Positions 43,610 through 56,266 are shown, numbered from the stretch's first letter. The stretch: DNA of 64,000 bases from Brevipalpus yothersi (GCA_003956705.1 QZCP01000113.1:1-64000); one strand, 5' to 3'. Made by a program: numbers and translations. The notes: generated from the sequence alone by a model not told the origin.

Positions 43610-44445
43610 TCAGTTATTACCGTTTCCTGAGAGACAAGGACAAGCATCGACATAGAGATCGCCTTTAATCTGAGCCAAGGTACACTTATCTCCTCTAAGA
43701 GCTCGAGGCTGGCAGCTTCTTATGCTTGTTGCACGATTGAGGAGGCAGCATCCAGAATCACAATCAGTACTGTATGAGCAAACTTCTCCGAGGCCACGAT
43801 TGGTCTGTAAAATGAAACGTGATCAAATTAGTTGTGGACTTTACGGCAGCCATCTTAGAAAAAAGATGGATAGATAGATCGAGAGTGAGAGAGAGAGAGA
43901 AGATGAGTGAATAGAATGACCGGTAGAAAGTTAGTAGGCCAAGTTGGTAGCTTGGGAGAGGTGAGCGGTCGTTGGAGTGTGAAGATCGACAAACTTAAAG
44001 AAGAAGAGAGAAGAGAGAAGAAGAAGAACTGTCCTGGAAATCGAGAAACGATGAAGAAGTGAGAAGGAGAATAAGATGAGAGAAAAAAAAATTCATCATA
44101 TCAAGAATAAGTTTCATTATTGAGTGATAATAAAGAATTGTGGGAGGAAGATTATCATTATGATAATTGGGAAAGTTTTATCGTATTTATATCTCACTCT
44201 TTCACTCTTGTATGTCAACTTACTCTTCTGGGTATATCGTCAATTGGCTTTTGCATCATGTCGGGGTCACTCCAGTCGATTGCTTGTTGAGGTGGAATCT
44301 GTTGCTTCTTCCAGATACTTCTCAATGGCTTTTTATACAAAATCTTGGGTTCCGTGTGTTGAGCTCGATGGACATTCCAATATGAATATATGAGGGGCAT
44401 GAAAACAGCTAGTAGAAAAACTTGTAAAAGTATGGAAGAATTCAT
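43610..44445 (-). CDS. Prokineticin/colipase-fold-like secreted Cys-rich peptide
   Basis: Exons on the minus strand: 44,224-44,445 and 43,610/43,621-43,804. Exon 1 opens a signal peptide (MNSSILLQVFLLAVFMPLIY, then S) and a basic/Pro-rich linker ending DDIPRR. Exon 2 gives GEVCSYSTDCDSGCCLLNRA, SCQPRALRGDKCTLAQIKG and YVDACPCLSG. The pattern C-x6-C-x3-CC-x9-C-x9-C...C-x-C-L matches the prokineticin/Dickkopf/astakine colipase-type fold. The usual last two cysteines (G-L-x-C...C) are absent in this reading, which ends GNGNN-stop. Alternatively the GGAAACG|GTAATAAC site is a donor and a further exon exists. Likely a secreted signalling or haematopoietic-type peptide in arthropods (inferred). A dibasic RR before the domain could be a processing site. 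Without the missing end the family call is moderate. Confidence 0.7.
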
Positions 44446-45389
44446 GATGTTTTTGGAGCGATTCTTTGTATCCGCTTGCTGAAGAAGGAACACAAATTAT
44501 CTCTCTCGAGTTTAAAAAGAAATTGAACAAACTTTCGCTTGACGTTACTTTCGATTGACGATACTCTTTTTCTCACTAGTCCAATGGAACGAGAAAAATA
44601 TATCTTTCTATCTAAGAAACACACTCACACTTACACACACACAGAGAGAGAATAAAAAATCAGTACTGAAAGGTGTAAAATTAACCAAAGAAGGAATCTG
44701 ATAGAAAGAGAAAGTTGATTTTCTTTTCGATGATAAGATTATGGTTTGTTTCTTCTTCTGCTTCTTCTTCAATCCCACTCGATCCTCCCAAACTCTCCAG
44801 TCTTTTTCTCTCTCTCTTTCTCTCTCTATTGAAAACTTGAAGCTGGTTTTACCTGTTTTGTATTATATATCTTTCCTTGAAGAGCAGCATATATACATGA
44901 TAATAATAAGCAAGCGATTCTCTCTCTTCTCTCTCTTTCTCTTTCTCAATTTTTTCTCAAACCATTCCCTTCACTCAGTATAATATATATTATTCATCAC
45001 GATGAAGACATCCAAGGATGATGAACTCACCAAACTCTGGTCAAATCAACAACCTTTGCTCACTCTCTAGGAATAACCTATGTTGGAATTTTGGTTGTTG
45101 TTTTTGTAAAATGATGATGGAAAAACATAGGTGAAAAATCTCTGGGAACTTTCAAGAATCGTCCGGACGAACCTGTTTCGTTACTCCCAAACTCTGGTCA
45201 AACTACATAACATATACACACACACACACATACATACTCACATACTCACATGCCTACCATCAGATGATACTCAATAGACAATTGAACTTTCATTTTCAGG
45301 TTAGTAAATATTTTCAACTGATGGGATGAGGGGGAATGAAATATCATGAAAATGAGTTCACCATCCAGAGGTGAATATATCAGAGAGAA

Positions 45390-45420
<31 letters not shown>

Positions 45421-45888
45421 AAGAGCAAGATCGATAGGTTCTTATGAAATGCTAGGGCAATGTTAACGTTGAGAAGCGTAGCGATGTTATTGAGCCTGAC
45501 AAGATGTACAAGAATGATAGGTTCTCAAAGTGGACGTGATGAGAAAAATTTTTTGACGTCTACATACCTGAAACTCTGCTCTCAACTCTAGAACTATGGA
45601 ACTTTTTTGACGATTTCCTCCAACTGCAACTCTGATAGCATGGGAGCTAAAAACAAAAAAGATGGAACGTCAAAGACACCACTTTTCCTTCTTTTCCTCC
45701 AACATTTCTGATGTTAAAAATTATCTCTCTTGAAATTCTGCTCTCTAATGAACGTTATCTAGGATTGACCTTTATGGGAATCCAAGTATCTGATTTCATT
45801 CTGTCTGGAAGCTTTATGATTGAGAGATGTAGATAAAAAAAATTGAGCAAAAAATTTTTTGACCTAATATTCGAATTCATATCCTCGA

Positions 45889-45971
<83 letters not shown>

Positions 45972-47878
45972 CTATCGATTATGAATGTCAGAACAAGTAT
46001 TGTGTTATACGGATTCTTCACCTCAATTCCACTTATGTTCCAGAACGATAGGGTTGTGTGTGTGTGAAGATCTGAAAAACTGCAAACACTTTTATTGCCA
46101 CAACCTGGATGATGAAACAAGTAGAGTAACATTTTTCGGTGTACTCAATTTTTGTTATTGGAATCTTTCCGTAGTAATTTCATGTTTAATTCGCTCTCTT
46201 CCAGCGACACTCACTTTTATTTTTCGCTTTTGTGAGTAAAGTTCAGATTCTGAGTTCATAAATCAAAATGAAAAAGAGAAGAACAAGAAAGAGAGAAAGA
46301 GCAAAGTCTGCGGTCCAATCATCCGATTTACACGAAAACATGATTATCTATTCACGAGTTGGAATCATTCTTGATCCTGAGAAAAGATAATCGATCTGAT
46401 TCGTAGCTTTTCACATGGTACATGGTGTATATGTACCTTTCTCAGTGAACAATATGATCAAATGCTTTTTTAAAGAAAACCTTGTTAACCAATCCGTTCA
46501 AAATCGTCATCACTATCAAGAAAGTGGAGAAAATCGAAGGTATCGATCTTCTCGATTACTACTTTGAACTTTTCCCACCATTCTTGCTTCAAATTGACCC
46601 TGATTGATCATTTTGAACACTTTCTATTCTCGGAAATATCACACCTTCGATGTTCCGTGATAGATTTCTTCAGCTCCAAGAACCCTGAAATCAACCTCAT
46701 TTAAACGGCTTTCAATTGAGCCGAGTTACCAAGAGTCCGAATGAAAAAGAAGGATTAAAAGCACGTCAAGTGTGAGGAATGCTGATCAAAGAGACTTGAA
46801 GTGATCAAGCAAGCAAGCTTCCATTAGTCTGTGACTGATCGGGAATAAAGTCCAGTGAGATCAGGAAATGGCTAGATGATAACATTTCGATAAGATTACT
46901 CAATCTGACAGAGCTCTTCTGGTCGTGATATGAAATTATTAATCTATCAGAGGGACTTAAATGTTTAATACTCTTTGCTTGATTCAATTCTCGATATATC
47001 TGCCTCCATCAAATTCCATAGCTTTCCAGTTTCAATGTTAACCTATGATTTAAATTTTTGTAAAGATTCAAAGTCAGTTCAATGAATTCCAGAGCAACTA
47101 CTCACTGCTCAGCTCTTTCACTATTCGCTATTCATGTTCGATAAGTTTCCTTGTTCTGTTGGAATAGTGATAAAATCAGCTTGGACATTGATAAAAAACT
47201 GACCTTACGATCTTTCAATATTGCTCATTATTATTCAAATTTATAGCCATTGTATCTGTAGTTTCTTGCATGTAAATCCAATTTTCTGGGTGAATTTACT
47301 CTTGCTCTGTCTCGACTCTCATTTTATCCTTGAGTTTTTGCAAATTTTTCAGCGAAAGCCATAAAATCGACAAGGTTGTGACTACACTTCTGGTTAGCTT
47401 TAACTTATGTACATCACAAGAATTGTGAAGTAAACATGGGAGTGAGAGAGGATGTTTATTTAGTAGCTATGTATTGCGTGGGAAAAGGAGAAGAATTCAT
47501 ATTTCAAACAATTCGAAAAATTCATCAGAATTTTCTTATCTTCAATTGATCAGAAAGTTCTTTAGAACCGGTCAATCGAAGTTTTGTATACATATCATGA
47601 AAATATTTATACTCTCCCTCTCTTCCCATCTTTCTATTTCTTCTATTTGAGTCTGATGAAATATTTCTCGCCAATATATTTGCTCAAGACACTAAAACAA
47701 CGTCATCGATTAAGTCAGCTGTCCAGTCAATCAGCGCACATAAATTTTCACATCGATGCAAAGAGTAACTTGGACTTCGAGCTTTTTGCAATGCTCGACC
47801 ATTGCCAAAGTCTCAGAGAAGAAGAAAAAAAAGTTTCAATTATTATTACTTGATGGAGTATGTTTTTAAGTGTGTGTG
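44446..47878. other. Large intergenic region with microsatellites
   Basis: It holds CT/TTCT runs at about 44,800-44,830 and 44,919-44,950, (CA)n at about 45,216-45,235, (GA)n at 45,390-45,424, and the long (CT)n at 45,892-45,967. It also contains the promoter side of the peptide gene and of the lipase gene. Frames longer than 60 codons here are repeat-derived or lack any domain. Nothing else recognised. Confidence 0.6.
45892..45967. repeat. (CT)37-38 dinucleotide microsatellite
   Basis: An uninterrupted CT run of about 75 bp. Polypyrimidine/polypurine mirror tracts of this length can adopt triplex structures under superhelical stress. The R/E- and L/S-repeat frames on either strand are artefacts of the repeat. 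Confidence 0.95.
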
Positions 47879-49738
47879 ATGGCAATGATCACACTTTGGA
47901 TTTTGTTTTCTCTTCTAGTATCACTGGCTCAATGTTCTAATGGTGAAAAGCCCAAGCCAGGAAATACCAAAAAATCACCTAAAACAGGTGAGAGTTATCA
48001 TAAATCATTACCATGATTTTCTATCCAGCCTAACCATCTCACACTACTACTGTTTATACACTCTTTCTCAAGATGTTTGCTATGGAAAGTATGGATGCTT
48101 CACTAAATCGGATTTTTTCGATCCCGTTTCCCGGGCATTCATCAGTCCACCAAGTCATCCGGAAAAGATTAACGTATCATTCCATGTGTTCACGGCGAGA
48201 AATGCTCTGCATCCTTTTGTGATGAACTATAAAGAACCTATCACCAGACTGGAAGATAGTCCTTTCGATCCTGAATGGCCAATCAAAATAATTATTCATG
48301 GATGGGTTAATGAATTCAAAACAGATGAGTGGACCGGGGTGAGTTGATTATGCACCTTTTTCACTTAAAGAAAGAAAAATTTTTAATCTCATATTGTTCA
48401 TCATATATTTTCAACTGCAAAAAATTTCACCAAATATCATCACTAGAGATTGGTTCATACTCTTGTCCAAAAAAATACCAATGTTAATGCAATTGCTGTC
48501 AATTGGAAAGGAGGATCGATGAGGGCTAACTATTTGCAAGCAGCTGCTGATGTTCGACTTGTTGGTCGAATTGTGGCAAATTTTTTGAGAGAAATAGAAA
48601 TGGAATACGGAATATCACCCCATCAAGTGCACATTATTGGACATAGTTTGGGCGCCCATGTTTCGGGTTTTGCTGGAAAAGAATTCAAGAATCCTAAAAT
48701 TGGTCACATAACAGGTGATTATTGAGGATTTTCGGTTTTTGTGGTTAGTTTTTCTACTCTTTCCCTATCATTACAGCTCTCGATCCGGCTGGTCCTTATT
48801 TTGGATATGATGATGAAAAAAGACGATTGGATAAGAATGATGCCTGGTTTGTGGAAGTTATTCATACCAATATGGGAGTTACTGGGATCAGTAAGAAAAT
48901 TGGCCATGTCAATGTGTATCCTAATGGAGGTGCTAAACAGCCGGGTTGTTCAACTGGTGATCAAATTCGAGATGGTGTTGGGTGGGTTAAATCACTATTG
49001 AGTGGATGTTCTCATACGAGAGCTAATCAACTCATGTTGGAACCTTTTGATTCGAAAACTTGCCAACCAGTTGCATATGCTTGCTCAAGCTATGAGGATT
49101 TCAAGAAAGGCAAATGTACTGATTGTGGAAAGAAAAATGAAAACTGTTGGCTCTTTGGATTGAAGACTAAGCATCTTGAAATGCTACCCGCTCGATATGG
49201 CTTGCAATACTATATGCTAACCGATAGCAAATCTCCATTCTGCGGTAAGTTTCAATCAAAGTGGACATTTCCAATGTTGTCCATCTTTTAATGGGATTGC
49301 CTTCCAAACTTCTCCCTTTTCTTAGTGAATCATTTTGCAATAACAGTGTTCACCACTGAAAAGCAAGAGAATACCGGTGGATTGATTAGAGTTGATCTTA
49401 ATTATGCTTCCGGTAAAGTGTCAAAACTTGTGATCAAAGAGGGTGAATTCCGGGCTTCTAGCAAATATGCTCGAATTTTGACTTCAAGAGATGATGGGAG
49501 AAGAGAGCAGGTTAAAAATGTGACCATCAGATGGGAAGCTGAAGGATTTGCAAAATTTGGTAACATGATTGGCTTCAAACACAAGAGTGCTCATGTTGAA
49601 AAAGTGGAAGTAACGATAATGAGTTTATGGAGTCCAATATATCGACTTGCTGAAGCTCAAGCATTTTGTACAAATGAGAACGAAATTCAAACGAACAAAG
49701 CGATCACTCTTTTGCCGTGTTTGACTCCATTTGACTAA
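47879..49738 (+). CDS. Secreted neutral (pancreatic-type) lipase, 507 aa
   Basis: Exons: 47,879-47,987, 48,073-48,338, 48,447-48,714, 48,777-49,244, 49,326-49,738; 1524 nt, in frame. Signal peptide MAMITLWILFSLLVSLAQC. It belongs to the animal lipase family that hydrolyses triacylglycerols or phospholipids. The oxyanion/beta-5 block is IKIIIHGWV. The nucleophile is Ser192 in GHSLGAH, the acid is Asp217 in ALDPAGPYF, and the base is His294 in GCSHTRA, all in the expected order. The lid between Cys272 and Cys292 has 19 residues, slightly shorter than in classical pancreatic lipase. The C-terminal ~140 residues (HFAITVFTTEKQENTGGLIR onward) match a PLAT-type beta-sandwich. Full-length for the family. 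Probably a digestive enzyme next to a secreted protease gene. Confidence 0.93.
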
Positions 49739-50455
49739 GTTCTTGAAAATTATTTCACTGGCTCACTGGTGAGTTGATGCTTGAAATTCTATCACTTAAT
49801 TATTTGCAAATTGTTGTTGATCAATTAAACTCGCAGAGGAAAACAGCTCTCGTTAAAATTTTTGTTCTGAATTGGCCCTGAGCTTATTTTTCTTAGAGCT
49901 TAGATTTTTTACTAGTTATGTAAACCTATCACCTATGAGTCTGGAGTTTATGGTCAATTGTACCTCTAGAGCTCCCAAAGTGTGATTCAAGATTTTGGAA
50001 TGAAAGTAAAGAATAACAGTCCAGTGTACTTGATGGGCAGAAAGGCATCTAAAGTGAGGGTTGATTTTTTCGTATCATGCTCAAGAAGTATTCGTTATCA
50101 GAAAATTGACCGTAATTTTGAATCAGAGAACTGAACCATCAGCTCCATTTTCTACATTAGTTTCGATATTTCTCTCTGATTCTTCGAGAACCAGACAATT
50201 ATGACTACATGGTCACAGACGTGGTTGGAAAGAAGGAAGTATTCAGTGGTGAAACTGTGGTCAGCTGAAATTCATCAGAAGTAGGATGCTCACGATACAT
50301 ACCGTCTCGAAGTATTGTCCAGTCTGAAAACTAGGCTGGAAAATGAGCTCTATTGCTCCAATGATAATCTCGGGTTCATCTGAGAGGAGAGGTGCTGATG
50401 AATTCTCTATCTCTTGTCATGCTCTTGAATTTCCTTTGCAGACACAGAAACTCCC

Positions 50456-50534
<79 letters not shown>

Positions 50535-50729
50535 CATCAAGAGAGAGATAGTACATGGACGTGATGTCTGTGTTTCGTAAAGAAGCGAATGCATATTCAA
50601 GTGACATCTCAACATGATAACAGTCATCGTTGTATGATAAATCAAGAGAAGCTACAGGAACGTTAGTTTCCCCTGAGTTTCAAGTGAAACTCCATCTTTT
50701 TTGAAAAAAATACTCTTCAATTTCACAAG
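49739..50729. other. Intergenic with (CT)n tract
   Basis: AT-rich spacer between lipase and protease, dominated by a (CT)n run at 50,459-50,531. The long frames at 50,343-50,858 on both strands are repeat-driven and not genes. Confidence 0.65.
50459..50531. repeat. (CT)36 dinucleotide microsatellite
   Basis: A nearly uninterrupted CT run ~200 bp upstream of the protease start codon. It could sit in promoter DNA, as GA/CT tracts often do in arthropods (GAGA-factor sites), but that is inference. Confidence 0.95.
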
Positions 50730-51980
50730 ATGAACATGTTGCTTTCCGTTCTCTTGACTCTGGCCAGTATCACGAATTCTCAAAGTGAAGAGTGTGGTAA
50801 GTTTAATGCTGAGTTGTCCAAAACGCTTCCCATGCAAGAGAACGTCCTCAGTACACAAAAATAAGTCTATTCAATCTCACCTTGTGAATGGTGAGATAAT
50901 ATTTTTTTCGATTTTCTCAAATACAGATTGTGGTCTTCGTTTAACAAGCCGTATATTTCGTGGACAAACAGCACAAGCTCACAAGTATCCATGGATGGCT
51001 AACATCTAGTGAGTTTGAAAAAATCGTTTATAAAAGTCAGAAGTCAAACTGAAAGTTACCTCTAATTGAGCCAATTTCTCACTTCTCAGTGTATTCCCTG
51101 AGCAAGAGACATTTTCGGATGATGAAGAAGGTTTTGATGAAGAAGAAGACTGGGCTGAACCACCAACACGATGTGGTGGAAGTTTACTAGATCAACAGCA
51201 TATTTTGACCGCTGCTCATTGTGTCATCGAACAGGGTAATCTACCTGTACCTGTGAACACAATCGCAATTTATCTCGGAAAACATCAAAGTCCAAAGGAT
51301 GGTGATGCTGGAGCCCTCAATGTATCTCATGTCTTCGCTCATCCCGAATATCGCTTCGGCTCATTGGCTTATGATATGGCCATCCTGAAACTAGATAAAC
51401 CAGTGACTTACAATAATCAAATTTTCCCAGTTTGCTTGATTGACGATTCAGTGCCTCTCGCAAATCTATCGGGTCAATATCTGGTCGCTGGATGGGGAAT
51501 AACAGGACCTCAAACAAAAGCAGCTGAATTTTTGCAAGAAGCAAATGTTGATTTTATCGAACGTAAGATTCCATTTTTCCCTCAACGTCATTCGTTACAC
51601 ATATATTCAATGATGATTGCTATTTTCACTTATTCACAGGAGAAGAATGTAATGAACTCAGCAAGTATTACATGTCCCAAAAGCTTCATATGTCTGTCAA
51701 TTCGATACCTGACGATCTTCGAGCAGTGAAAAGCACTCATGTATGTGCACTCAATCGAAAAACTGGTGCTGATGCTTGTGATGAAGATTCTGGTGGCCCA
51801 TTGATGCATTACAATTCCAATGATGGACGTTGGTACATTGTGGCTGTAGTTTCGGGCTCCTATGATATGTGTGGCATATCTCCCTATGTGGTTGGCTTAT
51901 ATACAGATATTAGTAGATTCTACAAGTTGATCAAAGACAAGGTTCCTGACGCTTGTACTCCTTCCTCAGCAGCCAAATGA
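50730..51980 (+). CDS. Secreted trypsin-family serine protease, 320 aa
   Basis: Exons: 50,730-50,796, 50,927-51,008, 51,090-51,562, 51,640-51,980; 963 nt, in frame, AATAAA at 52,018. Signal peptide MNMLLSVLLTLASITNSQS, short Cys propeptide, then zymogen cleavage at TSR|IFRG. Catalytic residues are present: His in LTAAHC, Asp in YDMAIL, Ser in DEDSGGP. Position 189 (chymotrypsin numbering) is Asp, so cleavage after Arg/Lys is expected. Three oddities: the residue at 193, usually Gly and part of the oxyanion hole, is Glu; the 214-216 strand reads S-G-S instead of S-W/F-G; and an acidic insertion (FSDDEEGFDEEEDWAEPP) enlarges the 37-loop beside the active site. The enzyme may be highly selective or weak. 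The role (digestion, clotting or immunity) is not shown. Confidence 0.92.
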
Positions 51981-52417
51981 GAGAGATGTGATTGATGTCC
52001 TCGCTTAATGAAGGAAGAATAAAATCGGTCAAGTTTCTTCAGAATACTTGCTCCATTTTCTGAATAATTGACCAGACAGACATATTTTGAAGGAATGTGT
52101 GTCAAGTGACAACTCATTATCATGTGAATAGTGAGATGGCCAGAGAGAAAATATCTTAAAAAATATCTCTTGGAGATCTCAATTTTTTTAGTCAATTTGA
52201 CTTCAGAAATAATTATGACAATTGTGAGAGCGAAGATAGTTTAGTCCATCAATTAAACCTCTCTTGCTGTGAGACTATAAAAGAAAATCAGGAAGGTTAA
52301 ATCCCGAGTTCCAAGTAGAGCAAACCTCAAAGCTCTACTCGAGAGAAAGAAATAATCATGAATCATGATCGAAGCATTCATGTATTGAGACAATATCTGA
52401 TAGATGTTTTCCTCTGG
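51981..52417. other. Convergent 3' spacer
   Basis: Between the 3' ends of the protease (plus) and ADAT1 (minus). AATAAA at 52,018 belongs to the protease. No other feature seen. Confidence 0.65.
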
Positions 52418-53727
52418 TCATGATGAGCTCGAGGATTTGAGTCTTTTATTCTCAGGTAACTCTTGATCAGTTTCACTTGAATTTCTATCCTGACCAGCCC
52501 AACTCCTCCATCCCGTGAAACGCGGAACTTTTTTCAAGGATTCCCAAGCCATTTGGTAATGATCAATCAATGATTCGTTTGTCAGAGATTTTTTTGACTT
52601 AAATTCTGAAAATCGTATAAATAAACCACTCTGGCTGATTTTTAAGGGGTTTTTATCATTTGCCTTATGAGTGAGACCTTGTCTGAGTCCATCTACGACT
52701 ACTTCACCTGAAAGAAATGAAAAATCTGGACAATGAGTTTTTTCAGACGCTGTGAATCTGTACAACTTACAGAAAAAATTTGAAGTTTCCTTCCAAAAAA
52801 CGATAGCCGATGGACAAGCATCCATCGAGTCTGTTCTGATGAATTCTGAAAACCTGAATTCTTCAACAAAAATCGTATTCAGACAAGGAAGTTGTCCTCG
52901 TTGGAACAGCTTGTGAGGAAAATTGTCGTCATTCAATTCCAAGCTCAAAGCTGACCTCAAGAGAGTCTCATCATATTCGATTCTCTCAACACAGTTACCG
53001 ATCACAAGCATAGAGATAAACAATGGTTTCTTAGTTAGAGACAATAAAAGTTTTCCTTGGACTCCGAGAATCGACCATTTAAGTAATTTATCTACACATG
53101 ATGGCTCAAAGCAAGGTTCTCCTCGACCTGGTTTCTTACGAACTCCTTGGACGAGACCTACGGTGACAATAAAAAAAGATGATTGAGCACACATATCGCG
53201 ACATGATATCGACAGTTGAACTAACTGACCTCTTCTGTTTGAGCCTTGATAACGATCGAGGGTGCCACAAGGAAGTTGAGATACGAAGAAATGGATCAAA
53301 AAATTCTCACTGCTTTGACTATCATCCTCCAATCGAGCCATGAGATATCTTTTTAGGCCTCTCCTAGCAAGAATTTCTGCATGGCAGTCTATGAGAACAT
53401 TCTTGGTTTTAGATGGTCGACCAGTGACACACTTTGTTCCAGTGGCCAAGGAAGCCACCGAAAGAGTATCATTTTCTTCGATAATGAACCCAGCTAGAGT
53501 TGTCCATTGATTTCCGGTAGGCTTACCTTTCTTTCCTAGACTGACAGTAATGGAATGGAAAATATAACAGAAAGTTTCGATCAACTATAGGGTATCAGAT
53601 TGACAAACTGTCAATAATAATTTTTTTTCCGACCAAAACGAAGACTAACCTTCGGAACTGACTCAGTACGAGATAAGCGATCTGCTTTGCTTTCTGCTCC
53701 ATCACCGAACTTCTTTCCACTTGTCAT
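52418..53727 (-). CDS. ADAT1: tRNA-specific adenosine deaminase ADAT1, 369 aa
   Basis: Exons on the minus strand: 53,650-53,727, 53,230-53,584, 52,771-53,157, 52,418-52,707; 1110 nt, in frame. ADAT1 converts adenosine 37 of tRNA-Ala to inosine. The N-terminus keeps GKKGKPTGNQWTTLA; the zinc/catalytic site is CHAEILARRG (His ligand, Glu proton shuttle), LPCG and EPSCVDK (Cys ligands); the deaminase core continues with VRKKPGRGEP and KWSILGVQGKLLL. The C-terminus has GLTHKANDKNPLKISQSGLF, then YQMAWESLKK. Shorter than human ADAT1 (502 aa), mainly through loss of the insertion between the two Cys motifs. Introns 53,158-53,229 (72 nt) and 52,708-52,770 (63 nt) are multiples of three without stops, so a simple frame reading runs straight through them. 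Confidence 0.93.
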
Positions 53728-54408
53728 TAGAAATTTTACAAATGATATAATGCAGAAAAGTGATCGAAATGGTCGAGAAATCGAGAGATTAGGTCACAAA
53801 TTATAGAGCAACAACAGAGAATTAAGCTGAATTCCGAACATACAGAAGTCCAACGGAAATGAAAACGATCGAGTTATCAAGTTGATCAACAAAAATTCAC
53901 GACAATAACGGTGTGTTCCTCTGCAATTCGAAACAAGGTATTATTTGCAGGTATAAACCAATCATTATGACTGATGGTTTGGCAAAAGGTGCTATCGAAC
54001 AATTTAATGCGGAACTATACCCAAATTAATCGACAGAATTTCAATCAAGAAAGTTCACTACGATCAATTGAAAAGTTTGTTTACGTTTTGTTTCGAAAAG
54101 CAAAAATTTTCCATCAGTCCATACAGAGGGCGCTTGCTGAGTCGACGATAAAAATGAGCGGCAAAAATATTACATCATCGATAATTCGAGCCCAAGAGAC
54201 AGAAACAGAGAGAGAGAGAAAAAGAGAGAAAAAAGTGATTAAAATAGTATTGGTGAAGTGGTTAATAAATCGTAGCAATTCAATCGGCCATATGGGAACA
54301 AATATACCCACACACTCATGTTTACCATTCGTTTGGAAATCTGTGTGCTTGCAAAATCTTTCGATCCTTAGCTGCTCATGGAGGCTGATGATGAAGATGA
54401 GCTCGAAA

Positions 54409-54442
<34 letters not shown>

Positions 54443-55899
54443 TCTGCTATCAACGGAGCCAGTGGAGAAGCACAGGAATAATTATAAGATGGTCAGAGAT
54501 TTCTCAGTAATGAACTTCAATCGAGAAAATTTTATGATTTCAGTTCATGATAGCTGACAATATCATGTGAGATGTTGGTGAATATTTTTTTTCGGAAAAG
54601 GCACAAGTTCGTTAGTCTTTCCTTTGGTTTTGTTCGTGAGTGTGTAGTTGGATGAAGTGAAGAGTAAACAGTTTTTATTCCGAAGTCAAGGTGAAAATAA
54701 CTTTCAGAAATAGAAAATTTTCAATCCATTATCGAGCTTGATGGTGGGTGGAAATTGGATCCAATCGATCAATTCCACCAGAAATAATCACCTTGATGGA
54801 CATTTAGCATGTCATTAGATTCGGTAACACAAACAATTTTCACTGGTAAAATAAATCAGCTGATATTTAAATCAATTGAACCAAGAATAAGTGGGAGAAA
54901 CTTTCTCTAAGATAGTTTTCGCTCTTTCGTTTGTTTGATTAAATTATTTAATCTAAATTGGATTAGTACCAAAATAGATTTCACATTTATCGTTGAAATG
55001 CAATGGAAATCAATTCCCTTGAACTTTAACTCACATTCAGCTCACTTTCACAGCTGATACAGATTGATCAAATAAGTTGAAAATAGAGTGAAAACCATGA
55101 TGAATAAATAATGAGAGCCCCTATAACCTTTATTTTCGATCACCATGAGTTAATATCTTCACCCGTGAAAACAAATTCAATGGCTTTTGCAAAGTATTTT
55201 TCTTAGCCTTCACTCCAGTGTGAGGACAATCTACTTCATGGGTGGTACATCTTCATGGTCCTTCGAGAGTATATCGATTCCTTGACGGAAAAGAAATTGA
55301 GCAATAAATGGCTAGAAATTAGTAAGTGTCTCAGGTAACCTATCTGAATATTTCATCCCCCTTCCATATATTTATATCTACTTTCTTTCTCTCTCTCTCT
55401 TCCAATCTTCTCTAGTTGCCATCAAGTAACGATAATATCTGATTTCAAAGACTATCTTATTCAGTGTAAGCAGCTTTGAATCATGAAGCTATCAGAAAAT
55501 CTGAAGCCTACTCATTGACGAAGGTTACTTGCTGTCTTATCAATGTTGACGCTGATGTGGACTGGAAAATCGAGCATAATTCAATTTTGACTTGCGATTA
55601 TTTCCACAATTCCAGACTAATATTCCATATGTAGAAGATGTGAGAAGAAAAAACAAATAAGTATCAAACAGAATCTATGTTGGCCCAGTAAGATAGATAC
55701 TAATGTATCACATAAAGAAAATACATTTTCACCTCAATCATTTCAGAATAGTTCCATCACCATCATCATTTGAGAATATAATTTCAATACTCATCATTAT
55801 CATTTCAAATTCATGATCAAATAGATCGATCATATTAAACTATTCCGTTAGCTCGTTTGCCTACCAGAGAGAAGGAAGAAGAATCTGCGCGCGAGAGAA

Positions 55900-55934
<35 letters not shown>

Positions 55935-56235
55935 AAAAGAGAGAGAGAGAAAGTTTTGCTCTCTTTTTCTTTACTCTCTTTACTCTATGACTTTGCCTTG
56001 CCAACTGATCTCAGTTTTCCTAGATCATCGTCTGGGCATCGTATTCATGATATATATATATATATACATTAACTGATGGTGTGTATATATGAGTGTGTGA
56101 GTGTGTATGTGTGTTCCTGGAGGCCATGAAACTTTTTCTAGTTTTCACTTTTATTTGATAAAATTAACCGTTCAAAAAGTGAAAAATTTCATCTCATCCA
56201 AAGTTCTGGCAAATAGTTTTCTCTCTCTCTCTCTC

Positions 56236-56266
<31 letters not shown>

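Noticed and set aside
45755..46132. R/E-repeat and L/S-repeat frames across the (CT)n tract
   Set aside because: Dinucleotide repeats are open in several frames; there is no domain or splice support. The same applies at 50,343-50,858, 25,174-25,536 and 511-756.
53974..54510. 178-codon plus-strand frame
   Set aside because: It passes through GA and CT repeats, lacks any domain, and its residue mix looks random.
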